From the NCBI GenBank assembly GCA_022605955.1, contig JAKCOZ010000007.1:32404991-32468990 (forward strand): a stretch of DNA of 64,000 nucleotides. Reading direction: 5' to 3'. The notes below the pieces were generated by a model. That model was not told the DNA's origin and did no database searches. It saw only the letters and a program-made list of their open reading frames with translations. Every line of letters begins with the position of its first letter. The stretch's first letter is position 1. The DNA comes from Rallus limicola. Its lineage: Eukaryota; Chordata; Aves; Gruiformes; Rallidae. Of the stretch, positions 47,406 through 60,900 are shown in pieces. Made by a program: the position numbers and the translations under genes.

Positions 47406-48989
47406 TAATCAAACTGCTTCTGTCAATAGCGTAGGATAAGAACTGTACGCTACTGCTTGGCTTTCTGCAGCAGTCTGAGCATCTGTAGTGATATGCTGTT
47501 GGTCTTTCATAATCAGTGTGTTCCTTTGGTACCAGGGTATTCCTGAGTGTTTCCCATTCACAGTTGGATGTTGTGGTAGGTCATCTTTTATCTCCAGGTG
47601 TCTTTGAAAACTGTGTGCTATCACCTGGCAGTGCATGACTTTTTCTTCTTGCCACAACTCGCATCTGCCTAAAGTGAAATGTGCCCAGCTGGCTTTAGTA
47701 TTGGAAGGAGTAATAGTTCTATGGATTGCTTTGCTTTGATTAAATGGAAAATGAAGTTTTATTGATTACATAGCATTTTATATATCTGCAAAATCTATTT
47801 TTACATGAGCATTTCTTATTTCTTTGGCTCCAGAAATAAACTATGTTCTGTAAGATATCCAAGATCTCTGTAAACTGGAATCTCTAAATGATTTGATGAA
47901 ATGGACCATTTTTTTCAGTCGTCTCTTTTCCTGTCTTTCACAGTGAATAGTAACATGGTCTGGTGAAGGGCAGAATGCAATGTGTGTGGTAGGGGAAGAG
48001 TGGCTCAGCAGAAATGTTGTTGTCTCCTTCTTTTCAGATTGTTTTCAGATGTTTTGCCATGCATTTGGGACAGAAATAGCCTTTGTCTGCTTCAGAAAAT
48101 GTTTAGCATTAAGGGTTTGACAGATGTCCACCTTCTCTCAGAGCCTGTGCTGTTGCTCATCATCATTACATAGCACAGTCCCCAACACCGGTAGTCTAGT
48201 TCTTATGAAGACCTGTCAAAGGTACAGTTCTCTAGAATTTAACGTTGCCTTGAGAATAGAAGTGAAATCCCTAATTATTGTTTTTTGGGGGGTTCCCAAA
48301 GTGCTTTCTGAATTCCTGGAATACCTTAATATTGCCTATGTGATGAATTCTCTTTTTATTTCTAGTCAGGTTTTTTCTTCATATCATTCCAGATGCAATT
48401 ACTGTAAGCAAGTGCTTTTCAAGAAACTGTTTTTTCCTGCCTGTGTGGCATAACTCTGCTTCCTCGTAAAGCACAAAGCAGCTGAGGTGGTTTCCTTTTA
48501 CATGAGCTATCTGTGCCGCTTTTGCTGGTGTCATCACACTAATCACGCATGTAGCCTGTAAGCTTCTGTAAAGCTGATTCAGAAATGGTGAGAGAGTGGA
48601 GGTTTTGTAAAAACTCTTGAAAAAAAGTTATTTCTGGTTTTCAGTCATCTTCTCACCTTTCTCATTGTTTGGTTTCATTCACGTTCAGTGTTACGCTGGT
48701 TGTTGTTAACATGTTGACCTTTATTACTCACAGAAGCAGATCTGTCTGCAAGATTCAGTTTTCCCCACTGTTACTGAGAAATACCCTGTGTGTGGCAACT
48801 GAGTTACAAGCCACTGAGAACTTAATCTCTACATTTCATAGCACGTTTTCTGAAATAAATTATTACCTGGATGATTTCCGAGCAGTCAAAAGAAACTGAG
48901 ATTATGTTCGTGAATATTTTGCTCCACATCCTTTGCTTTGTTTGAAAATGTGTCATAATGAAAAACTTTCTATTTCTTATTCCTTGCAG
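47406..48989. other. Intronic sequence before the second NSMCE2 exon
   Basis: No recognised repeat. The last 25 bases (TTTCTATTTCTTATTCCTTGCAG) form a good polypyrimidine tract and acceptor. Confidence 0.6.
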
Positions 48990-49143
48990 ATAAAACAAGA
49001 AAAACCAGAAATCATACCAGATTTAAATTCCTTAGTAAAAGAAAAATTTACTGCACTGGAGAACAAGAACAGTGACTCAGATTTGCAAGAGAATGAAAAA
49101 TACATATATTTTAAGGATCAGCTCAAAGAGATGAGAAAACAAT
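48990..49143 (+). CDS. NSMCE2: NSMCE2 internal coding exon (SMC5-binding helical region, second part)
   Basis: This 154-bp exon continues NSMCE2 directly from the exon ending at 14945. It starts in phase 0 after TTCCTTGCAG (AG at 48988-48989) and encodes 51 codons plus the first base, T, of a split codon. The donor is CAAT|GTAAGT, a strong match to consensus. The peptide begins IKQEKPEIIPDL, contains KNSDSDLQENEKY and ends QLKEMRKQ. These match the KEERPEKIPDL, KNSDADFQNNEKF and QLKELKKQ blocks of mammalian NSMCE2. In mammals the next residue is Cys (TGY), which fits the T left at the exon end. The segment is charged and helical, part of the N-terminal arm that docks the ligase on SMC5. The next coding exon, and the SP-RING with its zinc ligands, are not found before the window ends. 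The ATG at 48933 is intronic and is not a start. Confidence 0.94.
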
Positions 49144-52100
49144 GTAAGTCTTGTTTTAAAAAAAAAATCAACCAGATTCTTTGAATGCTAAATGGTAAGA
49201 TGTGACTAACTGCCTTAAAATATAGAACTGCCAGTTATGGCTTAAACCGAGGTGAGTGTTGTTCTTTAAAAACTTATTTAAATTGCTATCTGTGTAGAAA
49301 AAAGCCAGTGTAATTACCTTGGCAGTCTTATTTAGACTCCCACAGTTCCTCACGTGTGAATATAAATATCATGAAAATGTAACTTCAGATAATTTTTTCC
49401 CCTCTGGTAAGGTGGGCTTTTTTATTTGAAGACTTTTTCCTTTTTCTTTTTTTTTTTTCCTTAATTGATAGGATCTCCTGAAAGGATTAGGTAAGCTGTT
49501 TTCATTTGTCACTTAAACAAATTGCTCCTGTTTCACAACTTAGGATGTGTTGCAACTCTAAGAAGACCTTTGCTTTAATCGTAGAACTATATTGTTGGAA
49601 AATGCTTACCATGTGTGTTCTCAGGTTTACAGCTCCTATGCACGCACCGTGTAACACCATAACTTATTAAAAGGTGTTTTTCTTCATTCACATGATTTAC
49701 CAAGTGTTAAAATTTTAAGTTGTTTGTGCTCGACTTACCAGAAAAATGGGAGTGAAAAGTTCTAGTACATATGCAACTCAACAAACTGTATGCTTTTATT
49801 GCCCTGCACATACAGCAGTCATTAAAATATCACTGTGATTGCTGTTGCCGGGAAAGTTCATGGGCTCCAACACTATTTGTGCTGTTCTTCCCCAATCATG
49901 ATTATGTTTTGAAATCATATTATTCTGCTTGCTGTCCCTTGACCCCTGTACCTATTCCCTCCCACCCTACATTTTGATTTCAACATAAACTGGTATCTCA
50001 GGAACTTCAGGAGTCATAGATAGATTAATGATTTATACTGTTGGAAAATTATACTCTGGATGTTCTCCTGTAGCTCTCCTTGAGTTTTGGTTTTTTGGAG
50101 CCCAAACCCAAACCCGCTGAAACTAGCGGAAAGAATTTTCCCGCTGACTTCACTGGACTTTGGATTACTTCCCTATAGAGATTTATGAAGTGTGAGGACA
50201 TGCATGACAAGGTGAATTTTAGATCTGATAGCTCAAGACTACCTAGGATTAGAGCTTGAGGGCTTAATATATTTGTTTCCCATCTTTATGGGTTTTATGA
50301 CTTTGGATTTGAGTATTAGCACTGATCTGACTTTAATAGGCTCTTGGCACTACTCTAAGAATGAAAATACCAAGTTGCAGACCACAAAACAGTGTAATTT
50401 TCACTCCCTATATAACCATAAAATTATTACTGTCCCACCATTATGTTGTAATTTCTAATTTCCAGGTGTTTGTAACTAAGAAGATAAAATCTTGATAACT
50501 GACTTTGGACTTACTTTCCACCCTGCAATTGCCTGAGGAAGAGGTGTATGCTCTAAAAATGCATTCAGCTCAGGCGATGGGACTGAGTTTTAACTGGCAG
50601 ACCTGTTGAAAAAAACCCCAAATTAAATAAGCACAATAAGAGATATGCTTTAAAAGAAAAAATAATTATGAGAACATGATTCTGCTCCTACTGCCTGCAA
50701 TCCAGATGAGTCATTTTAGCCACTTGGACTATAGTTTTGGTTTTGCATAGAGGTCAGCTTGTGCCCAAAACAAGAAGCATGATGATGTTGGATGGACTGC
50801 TGTGTCCAGTACATGGACTATTGATCAGCTGGGTCAACCTGGGTTTTGTAGAATTCCTTGTTCCTGTTTTGATGAGGTAAATCCATCACATTTGCTCCTA
50901 TTGCAGCATTTAAGACAATTAAAAAAGTGGAATGGAAACTCGTTAGTTAGCTTTCACAGTCTTGAGTGCAATGCAGTGAATGTGTTTTCAGATAATCAAC
51001 CTTGTTCAGCCCACCTCCTTTTGAAATGGGTAACTACTGGCCACCTCAGGGCTGTGAGGTGGCAGAGGTAGAAAATTCAAACTTAAATCTTTCAAAGCAA
51101 GCACAGTTCTTCTGCCTTAAACTTGTATCAGTGTTATCTCTCCTGCCTAAATAATCTGCTGATCCAGTCACGTTCTGAATTTACTTTCCTCTTCAAAATG
51201 CTTTTACCAGGAGGGCCCCAGAAGTTCTTGAGTGAACAGGTGACTGGAGATCAGTGGAGTCTGTTTATATTCACATGTGTGAATTTGCTTCTATACGATG
51301 CAGTGACCTGGAACCAGCGCGACTGTCCGGCTTTGTTATTTATTGTAGTTATGGGATCTTCTTACCGTTACCCTTACCCTCCTTCTCTGCTTTCGTGTGT
51401 TTATCTTGTTCATGGCTAGCCTTTAAAAAGACCCACAGGATGGAATATCACAAATTTATTCACAGGCTTATAAATGACAGGTACCCACATTCTCACAGGA
51501 TCAGGGCCTTAACACCTTTGTGAGAGGCTAAACCGACAGGTGTGCTCCATCTGGTACAAAAAGCCTCTTCTCACCATAGGCCTCTACATAGTAATTTACT
51601 ATGCTGAGATACATTGTCCACTGCCAATATCACCTAAAATATCACACATGCCTCGTAGAAGGTGGTGTTACTGCCCAGAAAGAGTGGGCTCAGAGGCAGG
51701 AATCTTTGGGTTGTGATACCTGCTGAACTGAAGAGTCTTTAAATCTACTCATTTCATCAAACTGGTGATTATCTTAGAGCAGCACACTGTGTGTGCATGT
51801 TGGTTTATTTTTCTTTTTTAAGAAGAACATTAAGGTCAGCTTGGTATGTATTCAGCAGCCAGGCTTAAGTCAAGTCATCCATGTGTTCTTTAGCTTCTCC
51901 TATGTAAGATATGATTTCAAAAGCATGCGTCCTACGATACAGGTCCATAATACAGCATATTATAATGTGCCTGCAAATTTTGGGACACACTTTAAAACTA
52001 TTTGATGTGAGTTCTATACATAAACAACTTCATCAACAGCTACCTGGTTAATATTTTGTTTTCAGCTATTAGTCTTGCCAGGTTTGGGCACAACTTAGTG

Positions 52101-53279
52101 CGTAACTCCTGGCCTGTTTCAAGCACACATACACAGTACAGTCCAAATTTTAGCTCTTTCCTGGGATTTGGTTTTCTTGCTAAATCAGATAAGATACCAA
52201 AACTCCAGACAAGTTTCTCAGACAAGCTTTCCTGGAAATTTCTTTTGTCCCTGCCTTTTCTATATCAAAGGAGAAGATAGGGTAGATGCTACAATGATTT
52301 CCTTTCCATGATGAGTTCCCATTAATCATTGCATATCTTTTATGCAGTTTGACATTTGTATTCTACAGTAGCTGAACAAGAAAATGTTATATTCTCATGT
52401 AGTCTTGCTGCTTAGAAATTAACTAGGATTAGAAGGAAAAGAGCTCTTGACACAAAAGTTTTGAGGTACTGTGCAGAGTGTGAAGCAGTTAAATATAACC
52501 TTATTTTAACAGAAAATTAGGAAAGCGAATAGATTTTCTCTCTTGACATTTGCAGCCATAGTGATGAACGGGAGCTGCGTGGCTGTTCCCTGCCCTGACA
52601 GGTGACACACAACGCGGTATGTAGCTCTGATTCCCAGGGAGAATGAACAGCACTCCATCACCTCCAGATTGTCCTCTTCTCTAGGCAGTTCTGTGGGAAG
52701 GAGACTTCTAAGCTTTGAACTTCAGCAGCAGCTAAGGTGCTGAAATGAAATTGGGAAAGAGCATCTCTGTGACAGTAAGGATGATATCATGCCTCAGAGC
52801 AGTTTCTGTTCAGCACGTCTTTCAGACAGTTTGCAGGCATTTTCCCTCAATCTATGAGCCTTTATTATGCAGCTACTTTAGCTGGAATTTGTGCAAAATG
52901 ATGCAAAATCTCCACCTCTGATGATATGTGTCAAAACACTGTCAGACAGGTTTTATGTGAACAGCAAGTGATTTTTCTGAAGTCTGTTTTCAGAACTATC
53001 TTACATTCCTAAATTCCCACTTCTTATTTTTAAAGGAAAACATTTTCATTTTTCTATTCTAACCTGCTTAGAATGTAAGCAGGAGAGAAGTCTTGAATTT
53101 ATTTTTTTTAAAACCATTTCTTATGCCCCCAAATGGCAACATTATCTTTTCCAAGTAATTTAGCATTTAGAGTGATATCCGCTAAATCTGGTAATGCCAG
53201 AAAATTCTAAATGGTTATATGTGTGGTTTGTAATGACATTTTTTTGGTGACCTTAACCCTATGCTCCCCTTACACAGGT
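49144..53279. other. Intronic sequence without a recognised gene
   Basis: A long T-rich tract spans 49430-49460. CCCGCTGACTTCACTGG at 50140-50156, followed by ACTTTGGATTACTTCCC, and a CAGGATCAGGGCCTTAA near 51500 echo old amniote repeats but are too short to assign. Confidence 0.5.
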
Positions 53280-53445
53280 CCTGGACCTGCAGAGTACCCA
53301 GTGATCTCCGCAAAATGCTTAAGCAAGTTGCTTAAATTAAATTGCATGAGTAGATCCTTTGAAATGAGTGAGATTGCTGGCATGTTTCACTTCCTCATTA
53401 GAGTGTAACCACAGTACAGAACCTTGCAGGACTGAGCCCATAGGA
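53280..53445. mobile_element. Ancient amniote dispersed repeat fragment
   Basis: CTGCAGAGTACCCAGTGATC, then AAAATGCTTAAGCAAGTTGC, then CATGAGTAGATCCTTTGAAATGAG, then CCTTGCAGGACTGAGCCC follows the order of a widespread old bird/reptile repeat. Its signatures are CTTAAGCA...GCTTAA, GTCCCATTGAAGTCAATGGGAC and a GCAGGATCGGGCC end. The family name is not recalled. Confidence 0.5.
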
Positions 53446-56114
53446 ACTAAGCCATGATTACTGCAAGAATTGTAACTTTGCATTTTGTATCTTCTGTAAA
53501 TTTAAAATCCCACCTTCCATTTAAAGTTGTATTACCAAGTCTTTTTATTTCATGCCAGTATATATATATATATCAAAGGCATCTTCTGGCACAGGGTATG
53601 AGAATTTTGTCTTCATGAAATGAAAGTAAGCTCTGTCTTTAATCTCTGTGTATCAGTTTAAATTTTGGATACTCTGAAAAGAGCTAATCAGAAGCTATAA
53701 TCTCTACTCCTGTGACCCTAGCTGCCACTGCTGTATTTGCTGAAGGTTATTTAGTTTCACATTTGGTGCACAAAGGATGGCCGGTTTCATAGCCCTTTTA
53801 TAGCAGCTGATTACATGCACTTTGGAATCCTTGATAACTGCGGTCTGTACAAACAGCCAGCCCATGCATGCTTCGGTAGTTGTTCTGTAGAAAGTGTTAA
53901 GATTGGGTGAATGACAATGTTGCTGGTTCTACCAAACAATTTAAGGAGTGGATTTGGCAAATGTTGGAAACACAACTTTTTATTTTTTTGATAGGGAGCC
54001 AATAATTTTGAGATGTGATAGTAGTTCAGACACCTTTTTGTCATAGGAAAGCAGCCAGTGTAATGTAGTTTGGAATGTAGCAACACTGCAGTTGCAAAGC
54101 TCTTCCTTGCCCTCTGCACTGAAGAAAAAAATCCCAGAGGTTTTGAAAGGAAAAAGTATGTATTATGAGCTAACATTTTGCTAGGACAGATTTATAGTCA
54201 TTATCGATAAGCAAATGTTTTGAAAAGAGAAGAGTTTACATTTAATATTTAATATTCAAGTAAACATATTACTTCATGTCGATGCATGTATTTTAAGCCA
54301 TGCATAAACTGAGAAATAATATGTAAAAAAAGGTTATTTCCTCTGCAGTTTGGCTTAGAAAAAATAGCACTGTTAAAGGAATTCTCTTTAAATCCACTAA
54401 ACAGACTCAAATCTTTGATTTACTTTTAGTAGTATAAGAAAGTAAGCTGCAACAAGATACTGTGTAGTATAATGCTTGATCAGCCAATTAATCCTCACAA
54501 CATCACACTGAGGTAGGCAAGTTAATTTTATTCCTCACTATATAACAGCGGTGAAACTTGAGCAAATAGTTGAACTTACTTGTGTCGAGTCACATAACTG
54601 ATTTGTAGATCTTGTTTTCTCTTCAGTTGTACCTGCCTTCTTAGTTGATCTATTTTTATCTTTATAGTTAGCTGTGTTGGCAAAGCATCAGCTGAAAAAG
54701 AAAGTTGGTGTATTTTTCTCTGTATTTTTAATATAAAATCATAATTTAAAATCCATTTATGGACTAATTATGGGAAAACAACTTCAGCACCTAAGCTGAA
54801 AATTCCAACTGGAAGTGGGATTGGTGTTATGACAGTTCAGTGGTGTGTGGGATATGCACTTTTCAGTTATGTGAAATCCCTTATAGACAGCTCGTTGGCT
54901 AGTAAAGAAATGGAAGATGATCAAACACTTAGGAAGGTCATTTGAAGTTTAGGAGACCTCAGTTTGGTTCTTTGCTTTGTTACAGTCATTTTGTAATGAT
55001 GATGTAAATGATCAGGTCATTTAGGTTCAGAACAGGACACTGGGAGTGAGGTGCCTCAAATCTTTGTGGGTCTGAACCTCATGCCTGTGCCTGAAATTCA
55101 GCTGTGTATGTATGGTGCTTGTGGCCTGTGCAAGGGGAAACTGGTGAACATAGACTGGCTCGTGTCCATGCTGCTCTGGGCTAGTACTCTGTGGAGGAAA
55201 GTAGCTGCATCCACTCTGCACTTCAGAACATTTGGTTGCCCTGGTGCTCTTGTGGCACTAAGACATCCTTATTATTTTTTTGTGATTTTTTTTTTTCAGT
55301 TCAAAGAGCTGGAAATAATAATGTAACGGTGTTTCAGTCTGCCAGAGTGATGTCTTCATGACATGATGCTGAGGGAGCAGATTTCAGCCCCTGAGGAGCG
55401 ACATGAATATGTTTAGAGGCATTTGTGTGAATGAGATCTGGCTTTTGGGTAGAGTTAAAGGACCTGAGAGAGAAACTTGACGTGGGTTTGTGCTTTTGGG
55501 ACTTGTCCTCTCTGGTTATTTTCTGGAGGGAACTAGTTTTTCAGCAGTGAGCTAGTCCACTTGTAGTTTTGAAGGATTAGGACATCAGGGCCTGTGAATG
55601 AAATGGAATGAGTTAAAGTGATGATACAAACCCTCTATTTCACAAAGTTCTTGGAAAGAGACACAAGCCAGAAAAACAAGCTAGATAAACAGGATGCTCA
55701 AATACTGTAGCAATGGGAGCTACACAGTAGTTAATATTACTATCCAAATAACAAACGTACCATCACATCTACTGCCCTTGCTAGTTTGCAAGAATGACCA
55801 ACTCTAAAATGAATGAAACAGTCTGAACTTTTCTTTTGAAATCTAGGACAATTTTTCCAGGTCAAAATTTAGCTCTGTTGCCAGGATGACAAGCAGAAGC
55901 TTGCATTAACAGTAATTCTGTGGATTAACAAAGAACACTGACTGGGAGTGGATCTGGTGAGGGTTTCTTTTATGACATGATTGCCTTTCTAATGTGATCG
56001 ATCAAAATAAGTTTCTTGCTTTGGCACTTAGAGCTCTGATGTGGCATTTGTAGTTAAAATGGAGGAAGAATCAAGCCACCCCTTCAAAAAGCCTTGCTCC
56101 ATTGTCAGTAACCT
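53446..56114. other. Intronic sequence without a recognised element
   Basis: AT-rich DNA with a short (TA) run at about 53560-53572. The 121-codon minus frame at 53811-54176 has no recognisable family. Confidence 0.55.
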
Positions 56115-56290
56115 GGGGTGTACGAGACCTGGCTTTCAGTCCCAGCGATTTAAGATCAAAACCTGACTGACTCTGGACCTGCTAGGTGATTGAGCTGTAA
56201 CTCTGGAATCAGTCTCCCTCTGTCTGTCTGTAAAAATGGGAACAACTGCAGGAGGAAATACTGAGGGACACTCACCCTTTAGCCCTGCGG
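56115..56290 (+). mobile_element. MIR/CORE-SINE-like remnant
   Basis: ACGAGACCTGGCTTTCAGTC then CCAGCGATTTAAGATC, and later GAATCAGTCTCCCTCTG followed by TCTGTCTGTAAAAATGGGA, has the layout of a MIR-type SINE. In that layout a B-box-like 'acctgg-ttc-agtccc' start is followed by 'cagtttcctcatctgtaaaatggg'. It is weak and old. Confidence 0.45.
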
Positions 56291-57558
56291 TGAAGGCACT
56301 CAGCTGAGGGAGGTATCCAAATCAGAAAAAGCATCAGATGTAGGTCTCTGCTGTTATAAATATCTGCCCTTCCAATCAGTGAGTACTTGAAGGTAAACTC
56401 TTTTTATCTCTTTCTGTGTCACTCATCTGATCTATCTGTACATGTATTTTTAAAAGATCTACTTTTTATTCCATTGCAGCAGTATCTGCAAGATACGTGT
56501 TGCTTGCTTTTCTATTAGTCTGGCTTTCAGCTCAGCACTGAGAATATAAAGTCTAGAAAGGAAATGGAGTGTTGCATAGAAATAATATTTTATTGTTATT
56601 ATACACTTAGGAGTAATACTTTGGGTAATTTATTGTTCCTGTCATGGGATAACTCTCTCTTAAGTGAGCACATTGATGGCTACCAACATGGCATTTTTAC
56701 TGTTTGTAAGAACATACAGGTCAAGAAGGGAGCTTTGGAATGTGGGTTCTCTTCCCTTGATGTTGCTGTCAATCACATTGTATAATAAAATGCCATCTTA
56801 AAATACATTAGGATTTTTTTTTCTCCTTTACTTCTGTTGGAAGGGAGATGAAAAACCTTGGAACTGTGCTCATACAGTGAGAAACTTTCAGGCAAAACAA
56901 GTCTGTGGCCAATTTTTTGCTCATTTGTTCTTGTGCCAGCACTGCACCCCAGCTTATATAGACCTTCTCCCTCAATGGTGTCTAATTCAATTCAGCCAGT
57001 TCCTGTGTTTGTTAACTCTGTGGAAATCCATTTGTGTGACATGGAGACTTAGAAAATCTCATGTCTTGTGGCCATTTTTGAGCTAATCAGAAATGTTTTA
57101 TAAGTCTCAGATGGATGAGAAGCATAGAGATAGATGCTAAAGCTTGTCTATACATGAAATTCTGAGAACTTCAATAGATGGATTACACTCTATGGAAAAA
57201 TTGCTTTCTGGTAATAAAAAAAAAAAGACTACTTTTACTAAAAGTTTTTATTCATTTCTGTCATGGTTTAATAATATAGGCTATTTTTCTTGAAAAAATC
57301 TGAGCGGTGAAAATGCAAGGGCTGCCTCTGCCAGCTCAGTACCATTTTACTTGCCATTATGCCTTTTGCATGCTATTCAGATAGATTTAAGAGACAGAGA
57401 AGGGAGGAATTCCAATCGTTCCATGAGTTTACAGTTTAAACTTCAAGTCTGATCACAGGAAAACAGGTGAAGGACACTCCAAGGAGAAGAAAGCAAAGGA
57501 AGGGGAAAGGAAGAGCATTACAGTCTTACAGCTTTTCAGTGGAGACCTTCTCATTTTG
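56291..57558. other. Intronic sequence without a recognised element
   Basis: AT-rich DNA. Nothing beyond homopolymer runs. Confidence 0.6.
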
Positions 57559-57990
57559 AATCACAGAATCATTAAGGTTGGAAAAGACCTCCAGGATCAT
57601 CTAGTCCAACCATCCCCCTACCACCTATATTACATACTAAACCATGTCTCTGAGTACCTCATCCAACCTTTCCTTAAACACTCTGAGGAATGGTGACTCC
57701 ACCACCTCCCTGGGCAACCCATTCCAATGCCCAACCACTCTTTCTGAGAATAAATTCTTCCTAATTTCTAACCTGAACCTCCCCTGTCACAACTTGCATC
57801 CATTCCCACTCATCCTATCACTACTTATCTGCGAGAAGAGGCTGGCCCCCAGCTCAACACAACCTCCGTTCAAGTAGCTGTAGAGGGCAATAAGGTCTCT
57901 CCTGAGTCTCCTCCAGACTAAACAGTCCCAGTTCCCTCAGCCGCTCCTCATAAGACTTGTGTTCCAGACCCTTCACCAGTTTCGTTGCCC
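57559..57990 (-). mobile_element. CR1 retroposon, 3' 0.43 kb
   Basis: It begins AATCACAGAATCATTAAGG, then TTGGAAAAGACCTCCAGGAT, like the 3' end of the copy at 3347, so these two belong to one subfamily. On the reverse strand the ORF2 C-terminus is recognisable but frameshifted. It is truncated on the 5' side at TTCGTTGCCC (about 57990). Confidence 0.93.
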
Positions 57991-60900
57991 TAAAAGTTAG
58001 GATATTGAGGAAGAAAGGAAAAAATAAAGCTCAGTGGGGCTTTAAAGTTAGGGAACTTTGTTTTATTTACCCACTTTTTCTGTTCCTTGAGGGTTTATGT
58101 TACTCCTGGAGGGGCAGCAGGGTTTTTATTTTTTACCCTTCCTATATGTTAGTTTTATTTATTTATATGTGTGACTTTGTCCCAGCAGTATACACAGGGA
58201 TCAAAGGAAATACTTCAAGTAGAACTCTACTCCCAAGTATTTGGATTAAGGGCCAGCACAAAAAGCATTTGAGGAAGAACAGGGAAGTAGAACCAAGATA
58301 ATGCTGACTAAATAATAATCCATCAGTGCATATCACACTTCATGGTAACTGCAGAGTACTCAGGTTCACAGAAAGGAAAAGGTGTTTTAATGGTTCCTGT
58401 TGTATCTTTCAGAAGAGACACAGGTTGAGCTAGATCTTCGTTTGTTGTTGCATGTCAGTGTAACTTCTGAAATAATGGAGTTTCCCTGATTTGTACCTGC
58501 AACATACAGCAACTTGCAGCAAGATTGATAAATATCCTCTAATTCCTTATCAGAAGTTCACGTGCATTGGCTGCTTACCATAATTTTTTATATCCATGTT
58601 GTTTCATTTCCTTCTCAAAAGCAGTAGGCACTTGTAACCTCACACAGCAAAGCACGAGTTCTTTCCAACTTGAGTTTTATGCCATTAAATGCACCAGAGA
58701 TCTTCTTCACCCCAAGCCTGTTAAATAAATTGAGCTGAAATGGAGGAAGAAAGCTAGAGAAGTGCTGAAGGACTGCAAAACCCATCTGTTAGGTTTGTGG
58801 ACCTCAGACTGGATGCCAGAGTCCAGACTCAAGTGCGTTGGCTCGGCAAGGAGGGTTAGGGCACGTCTCTGTGAACAACTTTGTTCAGTGACGAATCTAT
58901 TCTGTCAGCATAGCGTGCTTTACGTCTGTACATCAATCCCAGGATTGCCCAAGAGGACTAAACCCATGCCATCTATAAAGTAACACAAAGGGCTTTCCAC
59001 TGAGAGACTGGGCACACATACTTACATTATGTAGCTGGAGAGGAGATGGACCATGGCTCAAATCTGTGGATTTGGGAATTTCAGGCGCTCAAACAATTAC
59101 TGATGCTATCAAGGAGTGAAGTGGTAATTGTGTGTGCTGTCTCTTAGGGTAACCTGACCATTCGCACAAAGTCAAAGAAGTCAAACACCTTCGATGGCAT
59201 TTACACCTACTCTAAAACAGGCTTGGAGCATTCAGATGTTCTGTCACAACTCCGGAGTGGTTTAAGTTGTCATCTTTCAGTTGTTATTAGTACTCATTTG
59301 AGACACAGCATCTGACTTTACAAGTGTGGATAGGTTTATCATGTCTTATCATCTCAAATATAGATGTAGATTTGTTGTGTTGCCAGACTTGCCATGAATG
59401 ATCTCAGGATTAAAGGCAGGTTGCTTAACAGGTGTTCCACGCACCAAAAATACCTGATGAGGGAGAGAAGCAGTTAGAGGAGTGATGGTGGGAGTGCTTA
59501 TCTTTTTCTATCACAGCATTGTGTCTACAGCCATTGCCCAGGAAGTGATGCAAATAAATTCACAAATAAGCATGGAAGAAAAATCCCTTACAGGGAAGAT
59601 GTTGCTTTTGACTCCTCTCTGGATCCTCTAAATGCCCTTGATCAGATGACTGGAGGCTGGACGAGAATACCAGGAAAACATCGCAGTAGGCTTTCCCTGC
59701 CTCCTGTCCTCTACAGGGATTTGCTGTTATTCATCATCAGAGTAGGACTGCTGGATGGGATGGAACTTATGGCTGACATCATGCAGTTGCTCATAGGCTT
59801 TTAAGCAACCCCTTGGCTGTAGGGCAGTCTGTAGAGGGCACTCGTTAGTCCTTTGGCTGAAGCAAAACCTGCACCGGGTGCTGTTGGAAATAGAAGTGGG
59901 CTAGGGAGGATGCAAAGAGAGTGTGTGACTCAGCAGGGAATGGGAACCTGGGTTCTCTACATCTCCATCACCACTTTCTCTTCTTCCACTTGGACAGAGC
60001 TGTGCGTACTTTCAAGAGCCAAAGAGATCTCAGGACAAACAATGTATTTATTATTCCTTGTTACTCCCAGGCTGGGGCAGCTTGGGCAAGTACAGAAGTC
60101 AGAACTTCAGATCCCTGGGGAAGCTGGGAGGGGCTTACCAGAGTTAGATGCCTTCAGGGTTAGGAGGCCACTAAACAGGATTTTTCATCATTTTGGACTT
60201 TAGTGTCTGTAGTTTGCTTCAGTTCTTTGGATCTGGCCCAGACTTAAGTATTCTCCCTCGCTCCTTATTTGAAAGTTTAAGGGTCAGTCCAAGACTTAAT
60301 GAAATCAAAAGTCTTTCCAGGAAGGCTGTTCATCAGGATCTATCTATAGACTTCCAGTATAATCCAAGTGGCTAGCTTATAATCAGGTAGGAAAACAGGA
60401 AAAAAAACCCTGCTTATTGCAGCATGGAAGAAGGTTTCATGCAGAAAAGCTGAAGAGTTGTTTGGGCTTTTTTTGGGGGGGCGAAGAATGTAAAAGCTTC
60501 CTGATTGCTTTATCAGCCTCTGCAGTAAAAGTAGTAATTACTGCAAATTAAGAGTAATGCATAAATCACTGTATTAAAATGTGAACAAAAAAGTTTAACA
60601 AGCAAGCAAATGTAATCCTTTGGCAGCTCTGTTATTAGTGTGGACAAAGCCAGCTATCCACCTAACCTTTGCTGCAGCATCCATTGCTTTGGGTTTGGGA
60701 TTATTTTTTTTTATTGGTGGTGGGGTTTTTCCCTACAACCTATATTAAATTATTCTTTACTGTTCTCCAGCAGAGCTTTGTTATGCCACGTCAGATATCT
60801 ACATAATTGGGCTCGGTTTCACAAATATCTGCTCACCTGAGAAAACATGTCTCTGTGGATAGCTCCATCGTGCCTGCATATGGGTTTTGTCACATCACAG

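Larger units (their letters stand above)
14946..48989 (+). other. NSMCE2 intron, 34 kb, phase 0
   Basis: GT at 14946-14947 and AG at 48988-48989 bound an intron of 34,044 bp. A large intron is in keeping with NSMCE2 being a long gene in vertebrates. It contains a CpG island, a solo LTR and several CR1 and older retroposon fragments, listed separately. No other host exon was recognised on either strand. Confidence 0.85.

Noticed and set aside
48933..49184. 83-codon frame starting at the ATG at 48933
   Set aside because: The first 19 codons precede a clear acceptor and the last 13 follow a consensus donor; only 48990-49143 is coding.
49472..49490. 19-nt microexon candidate with a T-rich tract, TAG acceptor and GTAAGC donor
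   Set aside because: Joined after the NSMCE2 exon ending in T it gives TGA at once, and 19 nt would shift the frame. It also does not match the expected Cys-containing continuation.
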